Positions 41,495-52,077 of a DNA stretch of 64,000 nt are shown in pieces. The translations under genes were made by a program, and so were the position numbers. Each line of letters starts with the position of its first letter. Position 1 is the stretch's first letter. Source of the stretch: Ligula intestinalis (lineage: Eukaryota; Platyhelminthes; Cestoda; Diphyllobothriidea; Diphyllobothriidae); assembly GCA_036362985.1 (NCBI GenBank), contig JAYGXS010000004.1:16868235-16932234 (forward strand), written 5' to 3'. Under the pieces are notes generated by a model, which searched no databases, had not been told where the DNA came from, and saw only the letters and a list, made by a program, of their open reading frames with translations.

Positions 41495-43586
41495 GCACAG
41501 CATATTTTCAACTAACGATCCCTACTTCTTCCGGGAGCTATGGCAAAACTTTACAGAAAATATTCAGGCTCTTACCCCACTTAAGATTTTTAAATCAAAT
41601 TCAGATTCTTCTACTGTGCGACATTTTCGCCAAAATAGACATAAGAAATTACAAAAACAACTTAAGGATACATATAATAGCTCTTTATTAGTTCACTTAA
41701 AAATAGCGCAAATATTTGAATTAGCGCTTAAAATAAGGCATGCACGAGATAGGCGTAGAGAGGCCACAGCATTAAGTGATGCGAATTCTTCCAGATCAGT
41801 TGCTCAAGTCTTCCGTCTTCGGTCGTCGGCTCAGCTTCAGAAAGTCATTCCACCCTTACTCAATGGCAAAAATCATTTTGTTACAGAGGATTTGGAGAAA
41901 GCAGCGTTGCTAAATTCATTTTTCGCCAAGTTCTTCACCATCAAAACTAGCCCCAGTCCTGTAATCCCCCTGCTGTGTGATTCAAATCTCAGTACCCTTA
42001 ATTTCTCACCCGCTTGTATTCAAAAAGAAATAAGTCGTCTTAAAAATTCACATTCGGTAGGAACTGATAACATTCCAAACTCACTCATCAAACAATTAAG
42101 AGATTTCCCACCCTTACTGAGTAAGTTATTTTCAGTGTTCCTTGAAAATGGCTTTTTCCCGGACTACTGGAAAACTTCTATTATAATTCCCGTATTTAAA
42201 TCTGGTTCCCGATCAGATATTCACAATTATCGCGGTGTTCATAAAACGCCCTCTCTGGCTAAACTCTTTGAAAAACTAATTGCCAAAAAAATTACAGATT
42301 TCTGCATCAATAATAACATTCTCAGCTCCTCACAGCATGGCTTTTTACCGGACCAACCTTGTGAACCATGCCACATGTCTTTTCTAAAGCTACTTACTTC
42401 TCTTCGTAATGATAATCTATCTGTGGTAATTATCTATTTTGACCTTAGCAAAGCATTTTATAAAGTTCCTCACAGGAGGCTCCTAGCCAAACTAGAGGCT
42501 ATAGGATTTCGCAGTCCTTTTACTGACTTCATCAGATCATATCTTTCAAATCGACAACAAAAGGTCTTAGTGGGATCCTCATACTCTACTCCTACCGCAA
42601 TTTTGAGTGGTGTCCTTCAAGGTACCGTGCTAGGTCCTCTGCTCTTCTTGATTGACATAAATGATATCTCATTGAGTGTTAAACACTCCCAATCTTATAT
42701 TGATGCAGATGATCTCAAGTGTGTTTACTCCTTCTCTAACTCTACGGCCGCGAGATGCCTAGAACAAATTCACTCTGATCTGCACGCTCTTTTGGCGTGG
42801 AGCTCAACATGGCAGATGGAGTTCTCACCTTCTAAGTGCCGATACATGTGCTTTGGGCCTGAAAGGCTGCCGCAACCTGTTATTTTTCAAGGTTTCCCAA
42901 TGACTGAATGTTCCAGTATCAAGGACCTAGGATTAAGCTACACCAATAAATTAGACCTTTCTCCTCACGCCGATAGAATTACAGCCAAAGCCGCACAGAT
43001 TTGCGGATTTATCTCTTATAATTTCTATCTTCCTGAAATGAAATTAAGACTTGATCGTATGTTCGTTCTCCCCATCTTAGAATACTGTTGCCCCTTTTTC
43101 GGTCTCATGAATGAAGGTAGCCGTTCAAAAATTGAACAAATTCAAAAATATTTCACACCAAAACTGCTGTATCCGACAGCTTCTAATACTTGTTACTCAA
43201 ATAGATGTCAATTAACAAAACTAAGGTTCCTTTGGGTCAGGAGATTGGAAGCAGGCTTTTGTCTCCTTTTTCGGCTTAATAATTGCACAAATTTACCCAG
43301 GACTTCAGTCATTACCCCCGTCAGCCGTCCCTACAACCTAAGAAACTCGGCACTTGTTATACCCCCTCCTGCATCTTCCTCATGTAAACGCTCTTTGTTT
43401 TTTGCTTCCAGATATAGCTTTCTTTGGAATAACTTGCCAATCGAAATTAGGTCGTTAACTAGACTGTCTGCTTTCAAACGGAGACTGCACATTTATCTTA
43501 ACACTGATTCTATTAACCTTCTATTCTCCTCATCTTTTCCGAGCAGCTTTCTCCATGACTCCGAGAAAGGACCATTGGGAATTTAG
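41495..43586 (+). CDS. LINE C2 reverse transcriptase (656-codon open frame, active site altered)
   Basis: Open from just after the TAG through all RT blocks: VGTDNIPNSLIKQLRDF, DYWKTSIIIPVFKSG, IYFDLSKAFYKVPHRRL, GVLQGTVLGPLLFLIDIND and SYIDADDLK. In the last, the YADD box reads DADD: Tyr replaced by Asp beside the catalytic Asp pair. LIDIND replaces LLYTND, and RLDRMF replaces RLYRMF. Although long, this protein is probably not an active polymerase, and it lacks the endonuclease unless the upstream TAG is read through. The end is displaced by a few residues (LHDSEKGPLGI) compared with C1. Confidence 0.8.
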
Positions 43587-44083
43587 GAGATCTGCTTGAA
43601 ACTTTTCTCTCTGCCTCGTGTCCCCCGAGAACCTAGATATTTCCATTAACCACCGCTAAATCAAACGAAGCCACGCGGAAGTACTCAGTCTAAAATGCTG
43701 CAGTTTCGTTGAATACTCACCTTCATCAGACCACCCACACCTATTTCTGCTCTACTACTATGCTCCTACTACTATCTTCCTAAGCAGTTTTTTCTCTTGC
43801 ACTTTTTTTGAACATGGAGGCCCGTTGAACACTGTCTCCATTTTCACTGTTAGAGTTTTTTTAAACTGTCATCAGTTATTATTTTTAGTTCAAAATTACC
43901 TGCAAAACATTGCTGAATGTTGCCCCAAAAGGACAATTTCTGCTGACATTATTACGACTTTCTACGTCTGCTTGCAAATATTGTCAAATTATTTTTTTGA
44001 ATTTTTATTTTTCGAAATTAACTTTGTGTAGGTAGTGCCGTACCGGCGCTGAACAATATAAATTCCAAATTCCAAATACATAA

Positions 44084-44544
44084 ACGTCATGTGAGAGTGT
44101 AGCACTGGCCGCTTGATCAACTGCTTGGCCAATAGCAGTCTGTGGCACCTTGGATTAACTGACCCATAAGCGGATAGAGAAGTGCAGTCACGTGATGCTT
44201 TGCAGGCTTGGCGCCGGCGCTACACACATACCATCCTCACTGGATGCCCCATTGGTTACGCATGGACGACGTTCTTCTAAGGCAGAGAGAAGGGGAGGGG
44301 AGAAGCGCATGTGACTGCAGAGGCTAAAGAGGCATACACTTGCTGCACAGCAGAATGATGGCGTGATATGCTGGTCACAGGAATTAGGTGAGTGCTCGAA
44401 AGTACCATGTCAGCAGTCAGCTCTAAGCAAATTTACTATCATTTGCTGAATGTACAAAAGGAATAATTATTGTCAAACTCCCAGCTTGAACTTTTACTTT
44501 TTAAATCACGCCAATTGAGGCAACTTTAATTCCATGGCAGGACT
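44084..44544. other. No recognisable gene
   Basis: Short GC-richer stretch with GGCGCCGGCGC at about 44211-44221. No domain was recognised. Confidence 0.35.
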
Positions 44545-44785
44545 GGTTTTAGAGGCTCCCAAAATCCACCGACTTATAAAAAACTACTTTTAAATGTTCA
44601 GTAGCCCGAATTTGATTTTTTTGTTAAATTCAACCAATAGGAGGATGAATTTACATTTTCGTTAAATTCCGTCCACATAAGGTTGAATTTTTCTTAATTT
44701 TTATCTGTAACCTTCGCAAAAGAAGTTCATTTGATCAACTTTTATTCTATTTGACCAAATTAAAACAAAAATAATCTTATTTTAT
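44545..44785 (+). repeat. Dispersed repeat R2, copy 2
   Basis: Direct copy of 4340-4578 (AAATGTTCAGTAGCCCGA and GAATTTACATTTTCGTTAAA shared). Confidence 0.6.
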
Positions 44786-46450
44786 TTAATATTCTTTGAT
44801 AACTTTCGCCACAATTTCGCTTCATTACAATTTAAGCTCACTAGCCAAGAATTAAATGTTCGACTGCAAAATATTTTAAGCAGTTGGCGTGGGGAATAGA
44901 TATCTACAGGGGCCGTACAAGTCAGTTTTGCTAATTTACGTTTCTTATTACAGATATTAGAATGCTGGGTGAGGTTTTAGCTTTGTTGTTGGACTAAAAT
45001 GAACATAGATCACATGTTTAATAAAGGATCGATAACGTGCAGTCTTTATCAATTCACAGTGGCCAACTGCTGCTTATCGGAGCTTTTTGTCCGAAAATCC
45101 AAGGACACCCGGAAATCAGGATTTTGGAGCAAGTTCACACTCCATTCTACATGACAGCCATTTTTGCGACACAGTGTGACGATCGCCACTAGGAAAGAAG
45201 AATCATTTATTGCTGGCAATCAATAATAAGCCGATGTATTATGTATACGCCTGGAAACACGCTCTTCTAAATTTCTGTTCTTACTGTCAATTCGCCGACA
45301 GTTACTGCAGTCAGCGCGATGAAGCAGTTTGAAGTCCTCGTAGTCACCATTTACGGCAAATGGAGGAGAAAAGTCAACTAAGCCGAGGTTAGAGCTGTGA
45401 ATCGGGTAAATGTTGGCCTGCGTTGTAATCTTGGAATCTGACCACACAACGACGGTATGCTTCATCACCTTGCATCAGCTCTCTAAACTAATCAAAGTGG
45501 ATTACCGTGAGAAGATGTGGCGTTGATAAAAGCGAATTTCTGATATGAAAGCCTGCTATCACACCAATATTCACGTAATCTAGTCTGTTAGAGTCTTTCA
45601 TGTATGATCTTTGTGAAGTCGGAGGGGTGCCAATGCTGCAACTTGCTTACTATCTTGTTTGTTTGTGTTATTAACTGGTATGTTCAAAGCAATCTGTTTT
45701 TTTTTGAGGCCGGGAATTAATTTCAGGACAAAGACTGACTCGTCTAGACTGCAATCTTCCCGATAACATGCACTTACGGTAATCTTCAGAATGCCTGACG
45801 TATTGTGTTACTAAAATACCTCATGAATTTAGGCAAATTTTCGCATCTCAAATGTGTGTTTAAGAAGGGAGAAAGAGGAAGAAGGAGGCATGTCGATCAC
45901 CTGAATTATCGTTTTATTCATCTGACCATTACATTTGTTATTAGAGTCCATCGTTAGAGATACAAGTGTCAAAGAAAAACAAGTAGTAGTTGTTGTGGGC
46001 AGAAAGGTTGATAAGCCACACCTACGTGCGGGTTACCCAGGCGGTTACCTAGGAAATGCGGGTTACCCGCAAGCCTAGCTGCTGGCTACCTGGCGCTTCC
46101 ACTGGTGGCGGATGGTGGCACAGCTTTCAGTGAAGGTGAGCTGCAAAATAAGCAGGCTGCCGGGTCTGTTGAATAAGCAGTCGCGGACACAGCAGCGACA
46201 GTAGCACCAGAGCGCGGAAGGCTGAGTTCTGGCGCACCGACTGCTTTATAAACTGCCGCAAGTGCCAAGGACGACATTGTAAAATGGCGAGCGTGAACCA
46301 CCATTAAATAGGTTTGCTTGCTGCCACTGCCTTATGGTTAGGTTATTGAGCCAAAGTGCTAAAGGAGAAAACCTCGATCAAAGAATCCGAGCAGCTGTTG
46401 GGGACCCGCCTTTATTCCACATCCCAAGAAACTTCATGAAAGTGGTTGCC
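44786..46450. other. No recognisable gene; PLE-end-like motif near 45940
   Basis: 45941-45962 (AGAGTCCATCG, AGAGAT) resembles the PLE H2 ribozyme region at 49662-49680, but its core is mutated. Nothing else could be identified. Confidence 0.35.
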
Positions 46451-46545
46451 TAAAATAGATGCAGCTGCCTCCGCCAGAGCCATCGCATCGATCATTCCTA
46501 ATGCAGGCATAGCCTTGAAGATAAAGCTTGGAGTCAGCTACGCTA
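46451..46545 (-). pseudogene. A/B-family LINE endonuclease scrap
   Basis: About 95 bp match 8196-8290 of LINE A in the same orientation (ATAGATGCAGCT, CATCGCATCGATC/CATTGATTCGATC, GCATAGCCT). This is the region encoding RGGGSCIYI and the following residues. Confidence 0.6.
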
Positions 46546-47224
46546 TTGCATTCAAACAAGAATAAAGACATATACTAGGAAACATCAAAAAAAGTCGAGA
46601 TTTTCTATAAACCTACACAACGCATCTTACAGGTCGTTCGTAATGTACAAATGACGTTCAATAGAACTATTAAGGAAAATACCAACTGATCGTGATGAAG
46701 ATTTGCTGGAAAATCAATACGTGGGTCTGAATATGGTGGTAAGCACAGAAACTCGTTATAAATCTGTTGCAAGGCTGTGCAACTTGTGTGCTTGCTTTGA
46801 AACTGAGAGGGTCAATAAAGAAATTGATTTTATATTTATGCATTTTCTATAAGTTATCATGCGGGATAGACCCAAAAAAACTTGGAAATTGCGTCAGCAC
46901 ATAAAATCAGTATTTGTTATGAAATTAAGTCCGACGTTTGGCTAAAAAATAGGTGTTTATCTAAAACACACACATCGATTTCTTGGTATAAGTAAGGATT
47001 CTTTAATTAAGAGGAAATTGACGAGCAGGGTGTGAGTTTTTGTATCATTTCCGGACACATCACAGAGAAGGGTGCGCAAATTAAATTGAAAAGAACCACA
47101 TCTAGAGCAGTGTATATAACAACGAAAAATACAAAAAATATTATGAATAGGAAAATTTTCACTTTCTGTGGGGGTTGTACTAAACCTCGTATAAATGATA
47201 GAGAAGAGTTGAAAAAAAGTAAAA

Positions 47225-47930
47225 ACAAAAACAAGACAGTGCATCACCTAACAGAAAACAGACTTCTTAATGCGGCTCAATATGGGTTCCGCGAATGGAT
47301 CCTGTGACACCTGCCAGCCTCCTTTCCCTGATAATGTGCTACGATCTAAAAGCAGAATCTTTTGCACTTTACCTTGTCTTGTTCGATTTCGCTAAACTTT
47401 TTCAGTGTTGACTATGATCTCCTTTTTTTGAAACTTGCATAATTCGGCATGAGTAACAAACTTCGGAGGTCACTATCCTCCTACTTGGATGCTCGCACAC
47501 AGTGAGATAAAACTCCCAATTTTATCTCCCTCCCCACATATGCGAGGAGTGGAGTTATTCAGGGTAGCGTGCTTGGCCCTTTCCCATTTGCTTTTTGTCA
47601 GTGATGTCCCTGATTGTTTGCAGTATGACAGACCCTTCATGTTCGCTGACGATTAAAAAGTTGTTGATAAATATAAACCGGCGATCAATACAAACGTGCT
47701 CGAGCTCTTAAAAATGTTCGGCAGATCTTCACTCAGTGGTGCTGCAAATGCTGCCTTTCCATTTCATGGCTCAAATGTTCTGCTATGGGTGTTTCTGACG
47801 ATTATCATCCTTAACTTAGCATAGGCAGTGACGACTTAAATTGCTCAAAGTTATTGAGGGTATGACATATTATACTTGTCTTACTCTGTCAGAGCATTGC
47901 CCCCCGATTGTCTCGACAGCATTTAGGACT
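47225..47930 (+). pseudogene. A/B-family LINE RT relic, plus strand
   Basis: Heavily decayed but recognisable: HLTENRLLNAAQYGFRE, YLDARTQ, RSGVIQGSVLGP, PFMFADD-like text with a stop in place, and TQWCCKCCLSISWLKCSAM, in shifting frames. It matches the RT palm of A and B. Confidence 0.65.
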
Positions 47931-48008
47931 ATTTAATTTCAGAAGGTTTAAAAACAATATTATTAGAACCATTTTTTGAGATTCTCGTGCTAAAGCCAAT
48001 GCAGGTCA

Positions 48009-49400
48009 ATGATAACCACCAAGCATTTCTATAAGAAAAGAGATTTCATTATATATGTCAATGACTCCGTCCGTGACCTGGACTGCGATGTGGCTATAGT
48101 TGCCGATGACATTAAAATTCGGAACGTCATCAGAAATTCAGCTGACGAAGATCGTGTGCAGATAAACCTAACCCGTCTTCAAACTTGGTCTTAAGACTGG
48201 CTTTTACCTTTTAACGAGAACAAATTCAGCATCCTACGAGTTGACCGATCCAGCTCTCAGAACATCATGGTTTACAGCCTTAATGGCATTCAACTGCAAT
48301 AAGTAGACGCACAGAAAGATTTGGGAGTATGGATCTCTACGTCTCTCAAGCCCTCGCCGCAATGCGCAAAAGTAGCCAAGTCTGCGATGTCCGTCCGGTA
48401 TCTTGTCAAAAGGGCTTTCTATGACTTCGCTAAAGACTGCTTTGCTAAGGTCTTTGGAATATTTGTACGGCCGAAGTTGGAGTTCGCAATCCAAGCATAG
48501 AAACCCTGGACCGCGAAAGACCTTAATTCCCTCGAGCAAATCCAAAAGCGCGCAACCAAACTGGTTATCGGTCAGTGCTTTTTACCCTACGAAAGATCTT
48601 AAGCTAATCTCAATCTATTTTTGTTCAGTTACAGACAGCTACGTGGCGATCTGATAAAAGTATTTCGTATAATGTGCGGGCAGGACAGTTGTCTTTTACC
48701 TGGCGACTCTTTTGAGTTAGCAACAACGACGAAATTAAGAGGGCGTCTCTTCAAACTACGCGTAACAGGGGCCAAACTAGACACACGCAGGTTCATCTTT
48801 GGTAAAAGAGTAGTTGAAGCTTAGAATGCTCTCCCAGAGGATACTGTTATATCTCCATCTGTGGATGCATTCAAGAGAAACCTAGACGTGAAATTAGCAT
48901 TGTTGAGCATTGTTGTTGAGTTCGTAGGCTACGCAGCTCGTAAAGCTTTTCCCAATTCACATTATAAAAACATACTACTCGCTTCTGTTCAATAACATGT
49001 TTGTTTAGAAAACTACCGACTTCATCTTTTTCATTAGTGAGCTGGCAGTTTCGTTAACCAGAAAGGATGCACGATGAGCGCATCTCCGACACTAGGTGCC
49101 GATACTCGGTGACATTTGCGTGAGCTCCGCAATCTGCTCTTCGTGGGACCCTTGGCGAAAACCGTGATGGACTCCCCCTGATATGCTTCAAACACTCTTG
49201 GCACAGGCCATCCGATTGGAATATACTCTGCATCCCCCTCCCCCCTGCACCCCCTACCCTCACGGGCGACAGTTTTTCTCCTTAAATCTCTCAAATGGCA
49301 TACAAACCCCTGGACTTCAGAACAACGCCTGAGGATTTTTTTTCACTGTCGGCCCTCCCTTATCCAAATTCAAATTACTGGCAATGCCACTGTTCTGAAA
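48009..49400 (+). pseudogene. E-family LINE RT C-terminus and 3' UTR relic, plus strand
   Basis: The plus strand reads IIYVNDSVRDLDCDVAIVAD, DAQKDLGVWISTSLKPSPQC, AKSAMSVRYLVKRAFYDFAK, LEFAIQA, FSYRQLRGDLIKVFRIMCG and RFIFGKRVVEA followed by NALPEDTVIS. The residues closely resemble LINE E (31065-32000). In-frame stops occur at about 48192, 48300 and 48822. The following 49260-49400 (GGCGACAGTTTTTCTCCT) is the E-family 3' UTR in reverse relative to 30600. Confidence 0.7.
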
Positions 49401-49620
49401 TGTTCTGCAGATCAAATGCATTGAAAAAACTGTCCTGTACCAATAGGGAGTTCAAAGGTATTTACGTACATTTCCCTCAAAAAAACCTGACCTTACCTGG
49501 CAGAACACCGTTACCAGTCTTATTAATAACGCTGTGGGCTTTGAAATCTTGCGCATTGAGGCAAACATTCGCATCCCAAGTATGAGCATTGATAAAGAAG
49601 TAAAAAGCGTTGCGTTCACC

Positions 49621-49690
49621 GGAATAACACTTTTACATGTCTGAGCTTTCGGGCTCTTTCTAGAGTCCATCGTCAGAGATAAAAGCCATA
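49621..49690 (-). ncRNA. Hammerhead ribozyme motif in PLE H2
   Basis: On the minus (sense) strand the core CTGACGA (49676-49670) is followed by a hairpin, GGACTCT-AGAA-AGAGCCC (one A.C mismatch), directly followed by GAAA (49650-49647). AGCT comes next (self-complementary stem III, 49647-49644), and then C (49643) at the cleavage position. Stem I can form: TCT (49679-49677) pairs with AGA (49642-49640), then an internal loop, then CTTTT with AAAAG. One extra U sits between A9 and stem II. Hammerheads with very short helix III are an established feature of Penelope-like elements. The position 3' of the ORF on the sense strand fits. Confidence 0.65.
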
Positions 49691-49770
49691 AACCAAAGAC
49701 AAGCAACATCTATAGGACGTAGGGGCCAATCAACCGTTATGCGGGGAGAGGAAAGGGTGGAGGGGAACAG

Positions 49771-50076
49771 TCAACCAACAGTGCCATCATTTCGGAGATG
49801 CCTGCGCAGCGCCATGTATGCCGGCGCCAGATCAATAAATCGATTGACTGAGTTCTCATCCGAGGCCCAGGCTTCAATCAATTCGTGGCCTGCTTTGTTG
49901 CCGGCGTGCGCAATTACCCTCGCAGCTGCGAAATTAAATGCGTGACCCGTCTCGTATGTATGGGTGGCCACTTGCGATGATGCGTCACCCCGTTGTACCA
50001 CACGCTTATGTTCGCGTATGCACGAACCAAGCATACGTCCTGTTTGTCCTGTGTGGTTTCGGGACAATTTATACAT
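49771..50076 (-). pseudogene. PLE H2 GIY-YIG endonuclease domain, C-terminal part
   Basis: Residues read YKLSRNHTGQTGRMLGSCIR, EHKRVVQRGD, VATHTYETGHAFNF, HELIEAWASDENSVNRFIDL and APAYMALRRHL. This is the typical C-terminal half of PLE endonucleases: the YxGxTGRxLxxRIxEH block, ETGHxFNF, and ExWxSxxNSVNRxIDLxPxY. The Tyr-Val/Ile-Gly segment is altered to NHTGQTG. The linker cysteines upstream are not visible in frame. Truncated and inactive. Confidence 0.7.
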
Positions 50077-50229
50077 GGTATGCAGTACACGACGCGTGAT
50101 TGCTCACTGAGATTTAAACTGTCCTCAATTCACGTAATCCGACTGCGCATGGTAACCTAGGGCTGGTGTGCAATTCCGACGCCTAGTCCCACAGGAATGC
50201 ACTCGGTCGCTTCCGATACATGCTTGATG

Positions 50230-50590
50230 TATGTCAGCGCATGCCATATTGTACGGGTTGGTCAGAGTTTGGCCCTCAGAGGGCGAGCACGTAGGCACAG
50301 GCCTTCGGGTAGCCATTCCGCATTAACTGGTCGCAAAAATATCGGGCCTTACGTGCCTTTTCTTCCAAATTACTACACTGAGTCTGGATTCTCTTGAAAA
50401 GTGTTTTTATGCTGCTTCTTTTGTGAGCCACCGGATGGTTGCTTTGGAAAATTAAAAGCTGTGTTTTGTTCGTCGCCTTCCTGTAGGCTGTTGTTTAGAT
50501 TCTGCCGTCAGAAGTTCTCACGAAGAGTACATTGAGAAAAGGTAGCTGCTGATCCCTTTCGTCTTCCCTCGTGAATTGTTTGTCTGGGAA
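50230..50590 (-). pseudogene. PLE H2 reverse transcriptase C-terminal remnant
   Basis: The minus strand reads FTREDERDQQLPFLNVLFVR, TSDGRI followed by a stop, then TTAYRKATNKTQLLIFQSNH, PVAHKRSSIKTLFKRIQTQC and SNLEEKARKARYF. The LPFLDV...TxVYRKPT...HPxxHKRS series marks the end of Penelope RTs. One TAA is in frame. Confidence 0.7.
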
Positions 50591-50750
50591 TTGATTGAAG
50601 CCTGGCCCTCGGATGAGAACTCAGTCAATCGATTTATCAATCTGGCACCGGCATACATGGCGCTGCGCAGGCATCTCCGAAATTATGGCACTGTTGGTTT
50701 ACTGTTCCCCTCCCCCTTCCCCTTCCCCGCATAACGGTTGATTGGCCCCA

Positions 50751-51310
50751 GGTAGGCAGAGCCTTTGAAGACCCTACTAAAGGATCGATTTGCAGTTTTG
50801 GCACCGTGAGTTGATGGTTTGAGATTGAGTGTGAAACATAAATCTAGATCCTCTTGTTCGTTCACGTACTCTAGTTGGTGACCTCCGATATAGCACTCAT
50901 CTTCAAATCCGATCGCCCTGTATGTAATTAACTAGACCTTAGGCGGATGAATTGACATTTTTTGAAATTGAGGGACAGTAGCCACACTTCACACCACTTT
51001 GCCAAGCGATCTAAGTTATTTTGTAAGCTCTGCGCATCCTCTGAATTTTCGATTGAGTCCTATATTCTAAGATCATCAGTAAACATAACGTTCTCACAGT
51101 TTAGACAGCCAAGGCAGTCATTCACATATTGTATCAGAAAGAGAATGCGATCCAGAACGCTCCCCTGCGGAAGCTCACACGAAACAGGTTTCCACGCTGA
51201 GTTGGTATTTCCAATACAAAAACGGTGACGCCTGTCTGTGAGAAAGTCAGGTAACGATTTGAGTAGAGTTCCAGTCACAGTCATTTGACGCAGCTTTGAT
51301 ATCAGTGGTC
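50751..51310 (-). pseudogene. F-family LINE RT relic
   Basis: Minus-strand pieces are LLKSLPDFLTDRRHRFCIGN and LPQGSVLDRILFLIQYVNDC (51270-51130), MFTDDLRI (FADD box altered to FTDD, about 51080) and LKPSTHGAKTA (about 50830). They resemble LINE F (26235-27655) with an internal deletion. The fragment begins directly beside the right arm of PLE H2. Confidence 0.65.
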
Positions 51311-52077
51311 AGGGAGTTGGCAGTTCGAATATATACATTTTTAAAGAAGAACTAGATGCATTCAACCATCCGCTAACTCTAAGGCCCGAATTTTTGCGAA
51401 CGAGTTATCTTCCTTCTTGCCGTATATTTGCATTTGTTAAAAGTACTAAGGATGTATACATCCTTAGTGTCCTTATAAGGACACTTAATATCCAAAATGC
51501 ATTGCGTGCTTTTTACTAGAAACCCTTGGGTTACAGATCGCACACATATTGAAGTCATACTGTTAAAGTTAAATTATATACCATTGTTGCATAGGAAGTT
51601 CAAAAGTAGAAGCCTTATTTCTTCAATCAATTGACTTCAGTATCAGTATGGTAAATGGAGTCCTTACTCCTACCTTCCACGAACCCCTATACGTACTTCA
51701 TTTCATAGTTAGACTGTCATCTTTCTTTAAATTTCCTCAGAAATAAGTCATACTCTGTGGCTGCTTAGTGAATTTAGCAGCCGCTTATCAATCCGGATTC
51801 TTTCACCCCGGCATCGATGTGTTCGCCCATTGAACAATTTCAGCGGTTCGACAAAACTTCGGCAGCCAGTGCTCACTTTCAGTTTGCTTGACGATTGATG
51901 TTGAAGGTTTTGAATTGTTAAATAAGTTCAGACTGTATGTGGAAACTTTGAGTTGGGCATATATTAGGATGGGAATATGACTAGTTTGGCCTGTGACTGA
52001 TCTCAGAAAGTAGTCCTTGAAATTAGTGTGGAGTTTTTTGCGGCCCATATTACATCTCTGCAACCCTGTAGGCAACT
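51311..52077. other. Spacer upstream of the PRP38 gene
   Basis: 51635-51650 carries TTCAGTATCAGTAT, reminiscent of the E-family LINE terminus. No gene was recognised. CTGCAACCCTGTAG ends at 52071, six bases before the PRP38 ATG, and is a plausible 3' splice site for spliced-leader addition or for a 5' UTR intron. Confidence 0.35.

Larger units (their letters stand above)
39080..44083 (+). mobile_element. CR1-like non-LTR retrotransposon, full-length copy C2
   Basis: Collinear with C1 from AAGGCGCGCAACTTAT through ORF1, ORF2 and a single-unit 3' UTR to a terminal AAATTCCAAATTCC repeat at 44061-44080. Its RT ORF is unbroken for 656 codons, the longest frame in the window, but carries changes at the active site. 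ORF1 is broken by a missing A near 39930 and two stops. Confidence 0.85.
49612..50750 (-). mobile_element. Penelope-like element H2 with inverted 3' fragment at its 5' side
   Basis: The minus strand from 50590 downwards encodes the C-terminal end of a Penelope RT and then a GIY-YIG-type endonuclease (50076-49771), followed by a 3' region with a hammerhead motif (49690-49621). 49722-49884 and 50588-50750 are inverted repeats: the second is the element's own 3' segment, turned round and joined to the 5'-truncated end. The same architecture is seen in H1. Confidence 0.75.

Noticed and set aside
45930..45990. Second intact hammerhead near a PLE-like end
   Set aside because: The core reads CTAACGA and the GAAA box is lost. 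At best it is a relic.
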